From Botrytis cinerea B05.10 (Eukaryota; Ascomycota; Leotiomycetes; Helotiales; Sclerotiniaceae), in the NCBI RefSeq assembly GCF_000143535.2, contig NC_037320.1, positions 186,001 to 250,000 of the forward strand: a DNA stretch of 64,000 nucleotides. The letters are read 5' to 3'. Every line of letters starts with the position of its first letter. The stretch's first letter is position 1. The notes beneath the pieces are model-generated. The model worked only from the letters and a program-made list of their open reading frames with translations. It made no database searches and was not told the origin of the DNA. Position numbers and translations under genes: made by a program. Below, one piece after another: positions 45,893 through 60,914 of the stretch.

Positions 45893-48800
45893 GTAGACTT
45901 GGTATTTTGGATAGATGTTTAATAAGCTTGTTTTCTATAACTTGAATACGTTTGAATAACTGATAGATTTTAATATCAAAGTTTGATATGTAGGTATTCT
46001 AATAAAAATGAAAAGTCCATCAGGAAAAATCTAATGTATTGTTAATATAAATCACAAAAACTATTGGATGAATAAAAGATTTTGACTAAACATTTAAGAT
46101 TTATGTCATTGCTAGACACTTTTATATGAAAATGCATAATTTTTTGAATGAAATCTATGTTTGTTACTGATTGTGTCTTGTCTTGATATATTATGTTTTT
46201 ATAATTGACGAAGTTTCATGTATTTTCAAATTATCATGATTGTTCTAATGGTTTAAAATTTTAGATTAAACAAAACTTCAATTGTTATTTTTTATTAATA
46301 TTGTACAAACAATTCATTTCAAGTTTTAGCGGGGAAAGTTAAATATTACAATATATAGCCAATTTTATAAAGAGAAATTTTTTAAAATATCAAATATTTA
46401 TTTCAAGATGTTATTTTTCATTAATATTTCCTTTGTAAAAGTTAAATATGTAATATAATAAATATTGATTATTTAAACCATAAACCAAAGTTGAATATTA
46501 TTGAATATAATCAAGAAAATACTTAAACCCTTTGAATGAATAAATGATAATAGAAATAATCTTTCACACGTAATAAATTTATGATTATAGAGGCAGAAAT
46601 TTGTCTCAATATTTTAGAACATAAATTTATATCAAGTTAAGCAATGAAATTTTTGTTTATTAAATAGAAATTTTTTATATGTATTTATAGAAAGAAAATG
46701 ATATCCATGATAATGATCTTACACAATACTAAATTTTAAGACTATTATTATCATAAAATTATGAATTATAAATGTTATTATTTAAATCTTGACTATCTTT
46801 TTTTGATCAAATCAATCATTTTATTTTTTTACATTTTATTCGAATATATATTTCATGTTATTTACCAAAAAAAATTGTTTAAATTTAAATACTAAATGTT
46901 TTCAGTAGTAATACTAGTTATAATAATAGCATTGATTTATATCTAAAGAAATCTTTCAAAAGAAATTGAGATATACTAAATCAAGGAATTATGATAATAT
47001 ATTATTTAATGAAGGATTTAAAAACTATAAAAGAAAAAAGCAATTTTTTAATAAATGATTCTGAATTACTGATCCTATAGTATTGCAATTCTATTATTTA
47101 TTTTGGAAAGTATTTTGGATTTAACATGTATGACTTCACAATCACTTATTATGAATAGCTATAATTATTATTTATATATTCCTTTTATTTTATTTAAAAT
47201 GGAAATATATTAATTTAAATAATAAAAGACTTTAAATACTTTTAATCTTTCTTAAATAAATCTTATATCCCTACTTTAACATTTCTACAAACTATAATTC
47301 CGAAAAATCCAAAAGATCCCTTTTTCATATTTAAGAAATTCCTTTCTATTCTTTTTCTGGCATTCCTTTCTTTCTACTATACATTTCCCACTTCTTCCTT
47401 AATAAAATCAATTTTATATTATATAAAAATATCAAAAAAACTAACAAAAGAGTAATCGGATCTTTGGAAAATGATAATTCGAAGAAAAAGGATTATACGA
47501 TTTATAAATTGTTTGAAATATTAATGATTCAATCTAAGTTTCATAGATTCTGATAAAAGAACTATAGATTTATAAAAGGCACCATATATAAATATTGAAT
47601 TTTCACCTTCCGCCGAATAATTTCATATAAATAGAAATTAATGATATAATTAAAACTAATTATTATATCATACAAAACGAATTATATAAAATATAAAGAA
47701 AAAAATGATTCTTAGAAGATTGAATATTTAATCTGATAATGGAATGAATAGAAAGGAATTCTTGACTCAATTTATATGAATTTATTAATGCGATCTTTCT
47801 GTAAATTTAAACTAAAATTAAAACCAATTTTATTAGATTATCCTTTTTGATAATCATTGATTTAACAATGTGTTTAACATATTTTAACATATTTTAAATA
47901 TAATAATTTCCATCTATAAAAATGGTAATTTCAATATCATGAACCAAAGAAATTTTTATGTTTATAATAACTTTTTTAATAGACGTTTTTTGTGTTAAAA
48001 ATCAGGAACATCTCTAATTAATATAGTTGGAGTTAAGAAAATAAATTATTATTCTCCATAAACTTATTAACCAAGAGAACCTTGGAAATGAGCAAGTTTG
48101 ATCAATTTTGAAATGTAATTAGGTAAAAGCTGAATTTGTTACCTAGGTATTAAACTTAAGTAATATGATAATCTTAATAAACTTATAAATTTGAATCTTT
48201 TTGGGAATGAAATTACATTCAACTTCTTCTAAGAGTTGTGGCCATTGCTAGTAGCACCCTCAGCGAAAATACACCAAAAACTATCATTTATTCAACTTTT
48301 CAATCCCCTGGAAATTTGATATAATCTAAAGTAATTTTTGTTAAAACTAATTTAAAATCATTAAAATCATTTAAAAGAATGAATTAAATTTTTTGGAAAT
48401 TTTTTCAATTGAGATACAAAGTTTTCAGAAAAATTGATTATTTTGTATGATAAAAACATTATATATTAGAATATTCTGAAAATTTCAATTTCGAGGTTTT
48501 GTATTTCAATTATCAAAATCATTAAAGAAATTTTATTCATTTTTTCTGAACTATTATTTAGCAAATCAAATTATATTAAAATTTTTAATTTTTAATATAA
48601 TGATTGAAAAATTTATGTAATATTTAGTTTTGTATAATAAAACACCATTTTTGTAGGAATTTTATTACAAATTGATAAAGGGTATTATAGACTATAACAA
48701 TAACTTTTATAAGAAAATAATTTATTAAATATTTTTTTATCAAAGTACTATCAAGGATTCATAAAAAAAAAATTAGATTGTAACTTATACTAATTAATAA

Positions 48801-50713
48801 CCTTATAAGACCTTATTTCATTTCTAATCCTATTCATCAAATTCTCAAATAATCGTATTTTATTTGAAATACATTGTGCAGGGGTATAAAAACAAAGAAA
48901 TGAAAAGTTAGATTATAATTATTATATGAATTCTCACAACTTGTACAATTAATTTTGTTTTCAGAATTTTACAATGACATCGTCTTGATAAAATCAAGTT
49001 TTATCTTAAGATAGAAATCACTTCTATTTTTTATCATATGATTTAAAACACGCGTTATAATTGAAAGCTGATTAATCAAAAGTAAATACAGATACCTCAT
49101 ATTATGAATCTATAATTCCCTAGTAGGATTAGAACTGTCAAATTGAGATAGATTGAAAAATGGGTATCGAAATGATAAAAAGAATGTGTGAAATGAAATC
49201 AAAATATCTTGAAATATTTATTACAGTGAAAGTCTTTTATTAGTATTTTTCTGTGGTTTTATATGGAATGATTATCTTTTTATTTGTTATTTGTTAAATT
49301 TTCGAAAAAGAAAGATAGAATTAAATGATTATTATATTTCTAATTGATTGAAAGACGTTTTAGGCTTAACAATATTATTCAAACTAGAATTGAAAATAAA
49401 AGGAAAGCTTTATTATATCACCTACCTATGTAGATTTTGATTAAGATATAGAGTTTAGAAACTCTAATTGTTGTCAATGGTGAATACCTAAGATATTACT
49501 TTTGTTATTTCAATCCAAGTAATATGAAAAAGGGGCTACTTTAGTCTCAAATTTCTCTTTTTTAACAAAAGAGAAATTGAACCAATTAATAATTCAAATT
49601 TGGAAAATAAAGCTTTTATTTTGATTACTTTGAATGTTGAACTTCTATAGAATTAATAAAATCAATATTTCAAGAAATCCGTAGAGAAATTTAAAGTTCT
49701 CAGATTTGTATGAAAAAAAAGGGTTAGATTCAATTATCATTTTTGATAATCTCTTGAATTAAAAAATTAAAAGTGATATTTAAAAAAAAATGCTAATTTT
49801 GAGATTTTGAGTGTCTAGGTACTAGAACACAAAAAAGTATTACTTTACAAATTTATCTCAATTTAAATTTTATAGTTTTAAAATTTAAGTGAAGGCTCAA
49901 ATGAAAGTATCAAATAAGAACATTATTTATATTACAAAAATTTCATAACAACCTTTATCAAAGATTATACTTGAAGCTGGATTAGGATACATATTAGGAT
50001 TTAAATACTAATATTTGAATGGTTTTAAGTTGAAGGATATTTTCGATGTTATCTTCATTTTAGTCTAATAAATAAAAGATATAAAGTCACATTAATAATT
50101 GTATTTATATATTGAAATTTAAATTGAAATTCAGATTCATATTTAGATTATAAAAGAATACAAAAGCTTATACAACTCGAGTTCGAATAAAAAGTGACTG
50201 AAAACTTTTTAACCTTTTCATTCTTGAAAATTTTATAAGATATAATAGAAGTATAAATTTAGATTCTGAGGACAGAAAAAATAAATATAAAAATTATTAC
50301 AGAATTTGTTATTACCTAGGTACTTATGATTGTGAAGATTTAACAAAAATCTTGCATTTTATAATTTGAGTTGATATATAAATCATTTTTAATAATAACA
50401 TTAATAAATGATAAGTTTGAGAACACTAAATCAATCACATAACTGGCTATATTAATAAAAGTCTTATATCTACTCACAAAACTTACCTAGCTAGGTATAT
50501 TACTATCATTAAATTGATAAAGAGAATTTAGTTCTCTGTATTTAGTTTTTTATTTCGAAGTTCAATATGTTATACTACATATCAAAATTAACCTAATAGA
50601 AATGGAAAATTAAATTAATCTTTGTGTACATAGAAATGTTTTTGTTTCCTAGGTAGTATTAAGTTGATAGATTTCAAAATTGTATCATTGGATTCAACAA
50701 ATATAGATTTTAT

Positions 50714-50900
50714 GACAGATTACTCTCATACCCCGTAAGAGCAATTTAATTACTCTTATGCTCTTAAAATATTTTATCAATTCTATATAGATTCAAGTCT
50801 TTCAAGGCTGTATTCCACATTCTCGCCTCTCCACCCACTCTATAATAGAATCTACCTATTCATTTATATAAAAATGATTTAACAGTATGTCACCTATAAG
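50714..50900. mobile_element. Degraded relative of the foldback/Mutator-like element
   Basis: The stretch beginning GACAGATTACTCTCATACCC and followed by a GCAATTTAATTACTC-like segment and TTAAAATATTTT parallels the left arm at 60915. A CTATAATAGAATCTACC stretch further on recalls its internal repeats. A possible right terminus (GTGTAAGAGTAAGCTG) lies near 51,090-51,105, but the match is weak, so the right boundary is uncertain. Confidence 0.55.
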
Positions 50901-53900
50901 AGTATATCCTGGATGTTGACTTCTATTCCATTGTAAGAACCAATTAGCTGTGTATCTAGGTACGAAAATTAAACTAATCTTTTGTAAATAAAAATATTTA
51001 CTACATCATACACTTTCCTATCATAGAATCTGCACATTCCACTATTGATATTATTTAGATCTCATATGAAATCTATGCAAACTTTAGAGAGTGTAAGAGT
51101 AAGCTGTTTTTCAATTTCACAGCATAAAAACAATCAAATAATATTTCGGGATATGAGAATAATTTGCTATATTAGATTGATACACCTAAATGAGAGCTTC
51201 AGATTTATTAAATTTGTTAAAACAATCAATGTTCAAATGCAAAATAAAGGATTTATCAAGTGAACTATAGAGATTCAAATTGAATATTAAATCTATTCTA
51301 ATAACATAAAATTAATTATACTTGTTGAAATCTATAACTACGGTTAGATTAAAATCTCTATAATATTTAGATTTAAAATGAAGAATTTAGTTAATTCAAA
51401 TACTATAATAATGTTATAATCTTAGCGTACTTCCCTTATATTTTTTAAAAGAAACAAAATGATTGAAAAAATGCTTTGTACTTTTAACTAAATAATTTTA
51501 ATTATATGATTCATTTTTTCTAATTTGATTCTTATGATTTTATAGTTAATTTTCATTCTGTTTTAATAAGAAACATGATTATATTATTGTTTTATTGTAG
51601 AGTAGAACGTTTCTTATATTTGATTTTGAGTGGATTATGATAATTCATATATTTGAATGAAATAATGTAATTGATATTAAGAAGTTTATTATACTTTGAT
51701 TTCTATAATGTGATAAATATAAAATGAAGAGTAAATACCTATCTTTCGTGGAAAAAAATTATTATTATTAAAGAGTATACACTGTTCGATTATTTTCATA
51801 AGCGGAACAGTTTTTGTTATTTATTTTGTTAATATAATTATTAATTAGGATTTGTAGATTTGGGCTTTAAAATTATTGTAGATGGATATCAAATTAAATT
51901 TAAATTTAAATTTTTTATTGATTTTATTGATATTCTAAATATAGATGATAAGTATTCAAAAAGAACTGTTATAATTGAATTAATCAAATTTGAAATATAA
52001 CAAATGAAAACTTCGATTTTCATTCTAAATTTTTGAAACTTGTATTGAACGACTTTTTGTGCTTTAATAATTAGGTAATCGTACAGTTTTCCTTTTTTTA
52101 AAAAGAAATCCTTGAGATTGTATATTAGATTGAAAGATCGCGTAGTATTATAATTACCAGTTGAGATTGAAGATGGTAATAGTAGTGGTAGTAGTAACAG
52201 TATCAATTTTTATTTAGTGAAGACAGATTTAAAATCTACATTCTATAATATCTTAAACAAAAATAAAGATGTATTAAATTAAATGTCTCAAAATTATAAT
52301 AATTAAATAACCGTTGAAAATGTATCTAATTTATAATTTTATAAAACCATTCAAATAGAACTCTTTCATTTTATTTAAAGTAAGTATATATTGATTCAAC
52401 GTAATATTGATTTTTGTTACAAAAACGCGATAATCAAAAGACTTACTTTAAAATCATTAATGGATTAAAAAACAATGAAATAATCATTTTTGATTAGAAA
52501 TATAGATTTTACATGAAATAAGTAAGTCAAAGGAAAAAGTCTATTTAAGTAGTCAGTATATTAGTATAAAAGTTAATGAGAATAAAGAGTTTGATAATTT
52601 TAAATGATCTTTTTAATAATGATAAAAAACACTTGGTTTGACTTATAATTATAATTAAGAGATTTTTTTGAATATCTATTATTCAAAACATCTTTAAAAT
52701 TTAACATAATAAAAAAATATACAAAGAAGCCTTATTTTACTTTTAAAAGTACTCAAAATTAATACTTTAATAACTCAATTCTTATAATATCAGATGAAAC
52801 CTTTATAAAAGAAATTAATAAACACCATATAAACTCGAATTTAAAAAAAAGGTAGAAAAAGCTCAATTTTGTATTAAAAATTATATTTTTAGTAATTAAT
52901 TAAAGATTTTAGTTTTTATTTGAATTATTCCATTTGTTAAATTTTATAAGAATACTTTTTAATATTTATTTCATATTATTAATAATAAATCATAAGTCAA
53001 ATGTAAAATTACATATATTAAATAATATCAAACATTGACTAAAATAATTATAATATATCAGACTATGAAGGTTTTATTCGGATATAATTAGACATATCTT
53101 GATTTAATATTTATTGATATTTTGATTATACATGGAAGGATTTATTATATATTAATAATTTTCTTGCTGAAAAATTGAGGAACTATATTAATGAGTTTTG
53201 AAGAGTATATCATTTGCTTTTTATTTTAATTTATAATATAATATGTCCAACGTATTACTTTAATTTGTTTATGAAGACTATAATTTTATTATTAAAAAAT
53301 ACCCTTTAAAGTTTTTTGAAATCTTTTGTAATAATTTCTTTATTGAATTCTAGTATAAATTTGATATAATTTTTTTTTTAAATAGAATATAATAATCGAA
53401 GTTTGAATTTGAAACTTATAAAAAAGAGATTATTAAATTATTGAATTTTGATTTCAGAGATTTATTAATCTTCTATTTTTTAATTCTTGATAGTAATTAG
53501 GGAAGGATATATTTAATTAAAAAATATATAATATTACCTAGGTATTAGTATTAATATAATTTAAGAACTATAACTAAATATCTCTTAAAATAGCCTTCTT
53601 CGAAAATTTTTTATAAGAAAAACTGTAATTAGAAGGATCATTCAAGCTGATAGTATTTCTTATATTATGACAATTAAGATTTTATTACCTAATAAATTCA
53701 ACATATTATTTAATTTTGATATTGATTATTATACTTTTGCTTATGTGGCTTAGTTTAGAAGGTTAAATTCTTCTTATACATTATATTTCAATATTATAAA
53801 GTGGAAAAGAAACTATATAAATAATAGTAATCCTACATAGTAATATATTATTAATAATTTTGATAAGGTTTTACATATGGAATGTAATGTTTTACGTTTT

Positions 53901-56900
53901 TATAGCTTTTTTTGAATAGTATATCTAAGAAAACTATTTTCTCATCAATTTATATTTTAAATCATTATATAATTAGCTATAAGCTAACCTTATTTGCCAT
54001 AATAGAAAATAAATAACATATTTGAGATTAAAATCATTATATTTCTTGAATAAATAAATCATTTTGAGCTGTTATAATATAAAATACTTTTTTTCTTTCA
54101 ATTTAACTCATTACTTTTAACTTTCGTAATGAAAGCAATAATATTATTCTCAAACAAACCAAAGGCTCTATTTATAAGAATTATCAATACGATTGAAATA
54201 TAATTGAGAATCTTCCATCTAGGTATAAAGAGTCTAGTTAAATATCAAGCTACTACTGCTACTACAGTTTGAAAGTCTATAATTAATTAATTGAATATTA
54301 ATTAATACTCTAGCTTTTTTACAAATTCAACCCTTATTAATTAAACCATGTTAATTACTGAGATTTGTAAAATCTATTAAAATATTAATAATTACATAAT
54401 TATCTTAAATTTTCAAAAATTTGAGAGAATTTATCTCAAGGACTTGTTTTATTATACCTAGGTATTTATATTCTTTTAAAGAGGGGATGAAAAGATTATA
54501 AATAACAACCTTGGAATATGGATAAGATTCATTACTTAGTTTCATATATGATTATTGGATTTGTAAAATTTCAATCATTTAGTAATGTAAATTCTAGAAA
54601 TTGATTAATTCAAATATATTTATAAAAAGCATTATTTTAATAATTTTCCATATAATTATATATATAATATTCTTAATTTCAATATAGTATAATGTTATCG
54701 ATAATAATAGCCTTTTTAGAACAAATAACATATAATTCTATATTTTGAGGATTCTCTTAAAATAAGATATAATAAAGTTATCAATAAGTTATATTAAAAT
54801 TAATCTTACCTAGGTATATTGTAAACATTATTGGTTTTGTATTTATTTTAATTTCAAACTAGTTGATAATGAAGATTTCTTTATTACTAAGGTGAGTATA
54901 TTTCTATTGATTATACTTTTTATCCACTTATTGTTTTTTAAAGTAGTATTAATTTATTAATGACTAAAGTTTTTAAGACTTTTAAAATTTCATCAATTAA
55001 ATTTTAAATTTAAGAGAATATCTTAGGATATATTTAATATCACTAATCAATATTATCATAAAAATAATGAAAGTAAAATACTGTAGAGATAAGGAAAGTA
55101 TTAAGATATTATTAATTAGAGATTTATTATATCGACCCTGAGCGAGATCGCAAATAGCAATTCGTATAACAGATGAGATGTACCTATATAGAATAATAAT
55201 TTATGAGGTTATTACTGTTAGTTTTTTATTAAAAGAATCGAATATTAATTAGTCATTATTTAACCCAATTAACCCTTTAAACGTTTTGAAATCATCAACA
55301 GATTAAATACAAACATCAAAAGAAATAATGATGTACTTATGTATCTATGAGGATATAAACACAATAATAAATATAATACTGATCGCAATGTTGATAAATT
55401 CTCTTATAAATTGTACACTGACATTCTTTATACAAGAAGACATGATTAAAAATTTATTAGAATTAGGAAATTTATAATAATAACATACATGTTGTTAGTA
55501 CTATAATGAAGATAGTCAATATTGGGAAAACTTAATATTTAAATATCTATTGCTTTTTTGATTATATGTTTCTTGTTAGAATGAAAAATTATCGTAATTC
55601 TATTGAATACTTGAGCTTTAGACTCCATGATTGTAATGAATATTTCAAAACAGTAAATATATCCCCTAAGATACTAATAGAGGATATCTCACTTATACAT
55701 GGATCATACTAACCAATCGGATTTTCAGGACATTGGGCCTTCTCATCAATTTAGAGATATATCTCATGACAATTAATAAAATGTTTTCTATTATGATATA
55801 AAGAAATATCATATTCTTTATATCCATATAAATCTAGGAACCTACTTATACATTTGAGCCCTTTTTATTAAAGTTTATTTGATATTTCCTTTAAAATTGG
55901 GTACTGTTTTTGAATCTAAAGATTGATTTTTATATATAGTAAAATCTCTCTTACAGTCACCTACCTAGGTAATGTATATCAATTAATGATTTATAAAGAA
56001 GGTAGAATCCTTAATTGAATCCTTCGCAACTCGTTGTGTATTTTTACAATAGTATTTAAATCCAAATCCAAAATGAATCCCCCATAAACAGATTTTCGAA
56101 AATCGCTATATTATCTTTTAAAACAATCTTTTTGTATAATAACTAACAGTTAACTAAAACAACAATGAATGATTATTATTCTATAGCAAAATAGCTTTTA
56201 TAGTATTACTAATCTGATAGTATAGTATATGATTAATTATTCATATTCATATAATAGTTATAATTATTAATAAAGTCCAAAATAGATAGGTAGTTATTTT
56301 TTTTAAATAATTTTCGAATGATCCATTAACTATTTTGACTTTTGAAGGAATAATTCGTAGTTATTCATACATTTTAATGATATTAGTTTTCCTATTATAT
56401 ATTATAGATAGAATCAGAACCAATGAATTATTTTTTTATACTATATAATATATATTATATGAGAGTACTATCATTGGAATGAAATGTTTTTCATAGGATG
56501 GTATTACCTTTTTCTTTTTTCAATAAAAAAATAAAAAACACTAAAAGTCAATTTATATATTTCTGCTGTTATATATTCTACCTATATCTTATATGTAATT
56601 TAAGAAGATGTTGAAAACAAATAGATTTTAAGAATAAATACGATGTAAAGCTTTAGTTAACTTTCTTATTAAATATAAAACTATAACTAGAGTTTAATTT
56701 ATAAAATTCTTTTTTTCTATGGAGTCTAAAATAAAGAATATAATTATATTTACAGCTTATTTTTTATTAGTTTTGTATTGCCTAATTTTATTTGACAAAA
56801 AAATCCCGATTTATTATCATCTATATTTTAAGTATTATAGATATAGATCTACTTAAATATAAGTAAATTAGTATAGAGAATTTGATTTGATGTCTTGATT

Positions 56901-56932
56901 TTTTTAAAAAATATTGTTTATTTGGGAAATAA

Positions 56933-57355
56933 TAATGTGGTCTATCAGTATGCAGGTCATATCATCATATAGGCCATCTCGTTTTATACACAAGATTCGT
57001 TTGTATATAACCGTGCACTTTCCTCATTTAATAATATAATTTTAAAAAATCTAAAAGTATGAAATTTAATTATATGATTATTATAAAAATCTAATTGTTT
57101 ATTAGAAATTCGAATCATTAAAGTAGTTATTAAAACAATAATTTTTTTGTAACGAAAATCGTAACAATTTCCACTTTTTTTTACAATATAATAAGAATAT
57201 TTATATAAAAACTAGATTTTTTAAAAGCTGAATTTTTATTATTATTTAATGCTCTTTTTTTTCGAAAATAATTATTAGTTATTAAAATGATAATATTGAA
57301 AAAGGCCTAATTTTGGTGTATTTTCAAATAGCCCACATGCTGATAAACCACATTA
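56933..57355. mobile_element. Dispersed inverted-repeat element, copy 2 (423 bp)
   Basis: Same family and orientation as 45460-45892. Termini are TAATGTGGTCTATCAG on the left and, reverse-complemented, TAATGTGGTTTATCAG on the right. Shared landmarks include ATTCGTTTGTATATAACCG, TTTTTTTGTAACGAAAATC and TATATAAAAACTA. Relative to copy 1 it has extra sequence near the left end (about 56,960-56,975) and lacks both CCTAGGTA units. No coding capacity; presumably mobilised by a transposase encoded elsewhere. Confidence 0.75.
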
Positions 57356-60300
57356 GTATAATATCTCATATGAAATTTTTAAAATCTATCCCTTCTTATA
57401 AATCATAAAGAAGAATATTTATCTAATTATATTATCCTTATATCTTTAATAGATTTGGATTTTGTATTTAGAATAAATAGATATAAATATAAAACTCTAT
57501 ATATAAATAAATCTTATTTATTATTGTAGAATATTTTAAAAAAATTATCATAAGTTTAATAATTATTTATCTTTTAATGTTTCTATATATAAATTCCTGT
57601 ATTTTATAATCGATTTTGGTATTTCAATAGAAAAATAAAAGTAGATTAGATTAAATATAATTATTACAACTTTTAATATTAATTGATAAAAGGTTTTTTC
57701 GATTAAAATCAATAAATTTTATATTTAGGTAGATATGAAGTATTTGTGTATTTTGAAAGTTGAAGGAGTATTTGGATATAGTATTCTTATATCAATTGAA
57801 TCAAATTGTATATCGATTGAAGGTATATTGATTGAATTGTTGTATTTAGTGTATTTGTTGTTTTATTGAATAGGTATTAGTATTATAAATTATATTATTT
57901 ATTGATGATTATGTTTGTATATGGATTATTCAAGGGGTTTTAAGTTAGAGTATTAGGGGATAATTCAAAAATATTATATTGATGGTATTCAAAATGAATA
58001 GAAAAGTTTAATATGAAATAGGTAATGATTTTGAAAAATCAGATTCAAAGGTATAAAGATATTTGGAATTGAGAATATTGTATTGATGTGAGTATTTATA
58101 AATCGTATTTGAATATAATCAAGTTTTCAATTTAATTTAAATATATTTTTAATTATAGAACAATTTATGGATTTCGAAAGAAATGAATGTTAATTTTATT
58201 TGATAATTTTATTCAGTGATTATTATTTTAGGATTATATCAAAATAATGAGAATGATAGTGATAGTATTTATTAATATTTAATAAATCGAAATAAGATTT
58301 ATTCGAAAGATCTATTTGAAATATAGAAAAATATTAAGGTATAGATTTATTTGAATATTATAAAAGGATCTTGAATATCTATTTGAATAATCTCTTTATA
58401 TTAATTAATACATTTAGATTTTTAAATTCTTTTTTAAAATATCTATTAGAAAAACAATATATATATATATGTTTTTTTGAATGTATATATATCTAATTTA
58501 GATTATATATATAAAAACGATCTTTTTCAAAAGGGATATTTGTTTTGTTTAGATTATATTCTAAAATAGATTTATAATATTTAAGATTAATAGATTTATT
58601 AATATTTTTGTTTTCTTCAATTCTGATATAGCTAGAGAATTATTAAACCTGCACATTCAATATCTTTTAAAAGGCAATCAACAACTAATATGCCATTAAT
58701 TTTATCAGTCCAAAACAAATTATCATTTAACTTCTATTTCAATATGTTACGTATTTAAATTGCATACCGAGGTAACTTCTCATTTATCGATAAACTATTG
58801 ATCCGGAAAGATAATAATACTAATTTTTCAACTAATGGTATTTATTGAATTCATTATATGTTACAAAACATATATATATAAATATATATCTATGAATCTA
58901 ATTACACACAAATAGACTCTTTTTCAATATTGAAAGTTTGTTTAAAGATTTAATATTTAAGAATTGTCCTGTCTCCTACAATAAACAGAAATATATATTA
59001 ATAAATCATAAAATAGGAAGTGCCTTTTCTTTGATTAGATATACTTACGTAGGTAGGTGGATAAGAAAATAGAATTTGGTATTATGAAATATAATGTCTA
59101 ATAGACTATTTCCGTATTTATTTTTAAGATTAAAATACCTTATTTGATCAATGTTATAGTTTATGATTTCAAGTTTTACTTACTTTGTTACTTAGGGACA
59201 TAATTTCTTTCGGTGAATGAACGAGTGAATGATATGAATAATAAATGGTACTTCTCTGCAATACTAAAACCAATGAACTATTACTCATTTTCATTAAATC
59301 ATAAATATTACATATAATAACTAGAATTTCAATAACCTTTCTTATAACACATATATCTTTCAAGAATTAAATATCAATTGTATGACCTAGGTATATACTA
59401 AATTTTTTGACGACAAATTATATGTTTTTTGGAATGATAATTATTAAGGAGACAACAAGTTTTCTATTAGTAATACAATGAAAAAAACTATTTATTTTAT
59501 TCATGTTTCTTAAAGATTAGGAAAATATGATTTTCTACATTACACTTAGGTATGAATAATTTCTATAATCTTTACTGAAATGAAGATATTGAAGTTTAGA
59601 GCCAAATAATTTAATTTAAATATAAATTAAGAGTTATTTGTTACAAAATAGATTTTGTTATAAAGAACAAATCTTTTTCTAGTGAATCTTACATATTATC
59701 TTAAGATCAAATCTGATCAGGTTTCTTAATCCAAAAATGGGTCATTCGTTTCCAAAAAAAAAACTAGAAGCTAATTTTTTAAAAGAAAACGGTCTTGATA
59801 ATACTATTTTATAACGGTAGTCAAGTTATTCTCAACATTTATAATAATTACGAAAGTTTGAGATCTCCTAAGAGAAATGCGATAAATAAAACGGTTAATC
59901 AAATTGACAGTATTTTAAGATTTTGATTCCATTTTTACACAACTTAAAATATACTCATAAGAACAATTTTAAAAGAGGGACTAGCTAGATTATACTTATG
60001 TATAATCGATCGTTAGACAGGAGATCATAATTCTATAATCAACAATATCATTAAATATAACAGTGAGTTAGGTACTGTAATACTCCTAAATATTAAAATG
60101 TAAATCTTATACTATTGAAATTGATTTTCTTTTTTCTTATACTGTTCAGATTTTAGTTTCAATAAACTTTGTTCTACAATAATTTCTAACATTCAATTGT
60201 AAATTTTTTAATAGGTTTTAAATCTTAGATTCTAAGTTTTATTCTAAATTCTATGTTATTGTATAGGTTTGTAGGGCGAGGGGAAATCCTAGAATCTCAT

Positions 60301-60905
60301 TTAGATTTTAAAATCTCAATAATTGTTTTTTCAAAAGATTCGAATCATAATCTTACAATTGAGATTCTAGATTGTAACTCAATATTATAGATCCTAGTAA
60401 CTATCAAACAATTTAAGTGATATGAAAAGAATTTAGATCAACTTTAAAGGCAGGTATGAAAGTAATTAGGTTCATTTTTAATGATCTCAGAATAATTTAC
60501 CATACTTAGCTGTAAGAAATTTCATTCTTATAATAAACAAGAGTATCCATTCTATTTTATTGATTGATTTATTCAAACTAATACAAGGTCATAAATTCAA
60601 AACGACTGTATATTTATGATTTTGATTTTGTTATGAAAGATCTTGAGCTTTTATTGAGTTCAGTTATTACTTTCATAATATCATTTAGTAAAAGTAGATC
60701 TAAAAGTTATGTATTCAATAGATTTTAATCTCTTTTGAATTTCAAAGAATAGTATTTTTTAATGAAATAGAAATTATATTTAATTCTCTCTAACATTTGA
60801 GGATGTTTTGTTTTAGTCATATTGAGAATACTGAAAAAAGGTTTCGATCTGATATACAATCTGAAATAGATTAGGTAATATAATAATCAGAAAAGTAATG
60901 GTTAT

Positions 60906-60914
60906 ATCAAAATA
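60906..60914. repeat. Left copy of 9-bp target-site duplication
   Basis: ATCAAAATA immediately before the element at 60915; identical to 61387-61395. Confidence 0.85.

Noticed and set aside
51889..52206. 105-codon minus-strand ORF, longest in the AT-rich block
   Set aside because: Ile/Leu/Asn/Lys-rich as expected by chance in AT-rich DNA; no recognisable domain.
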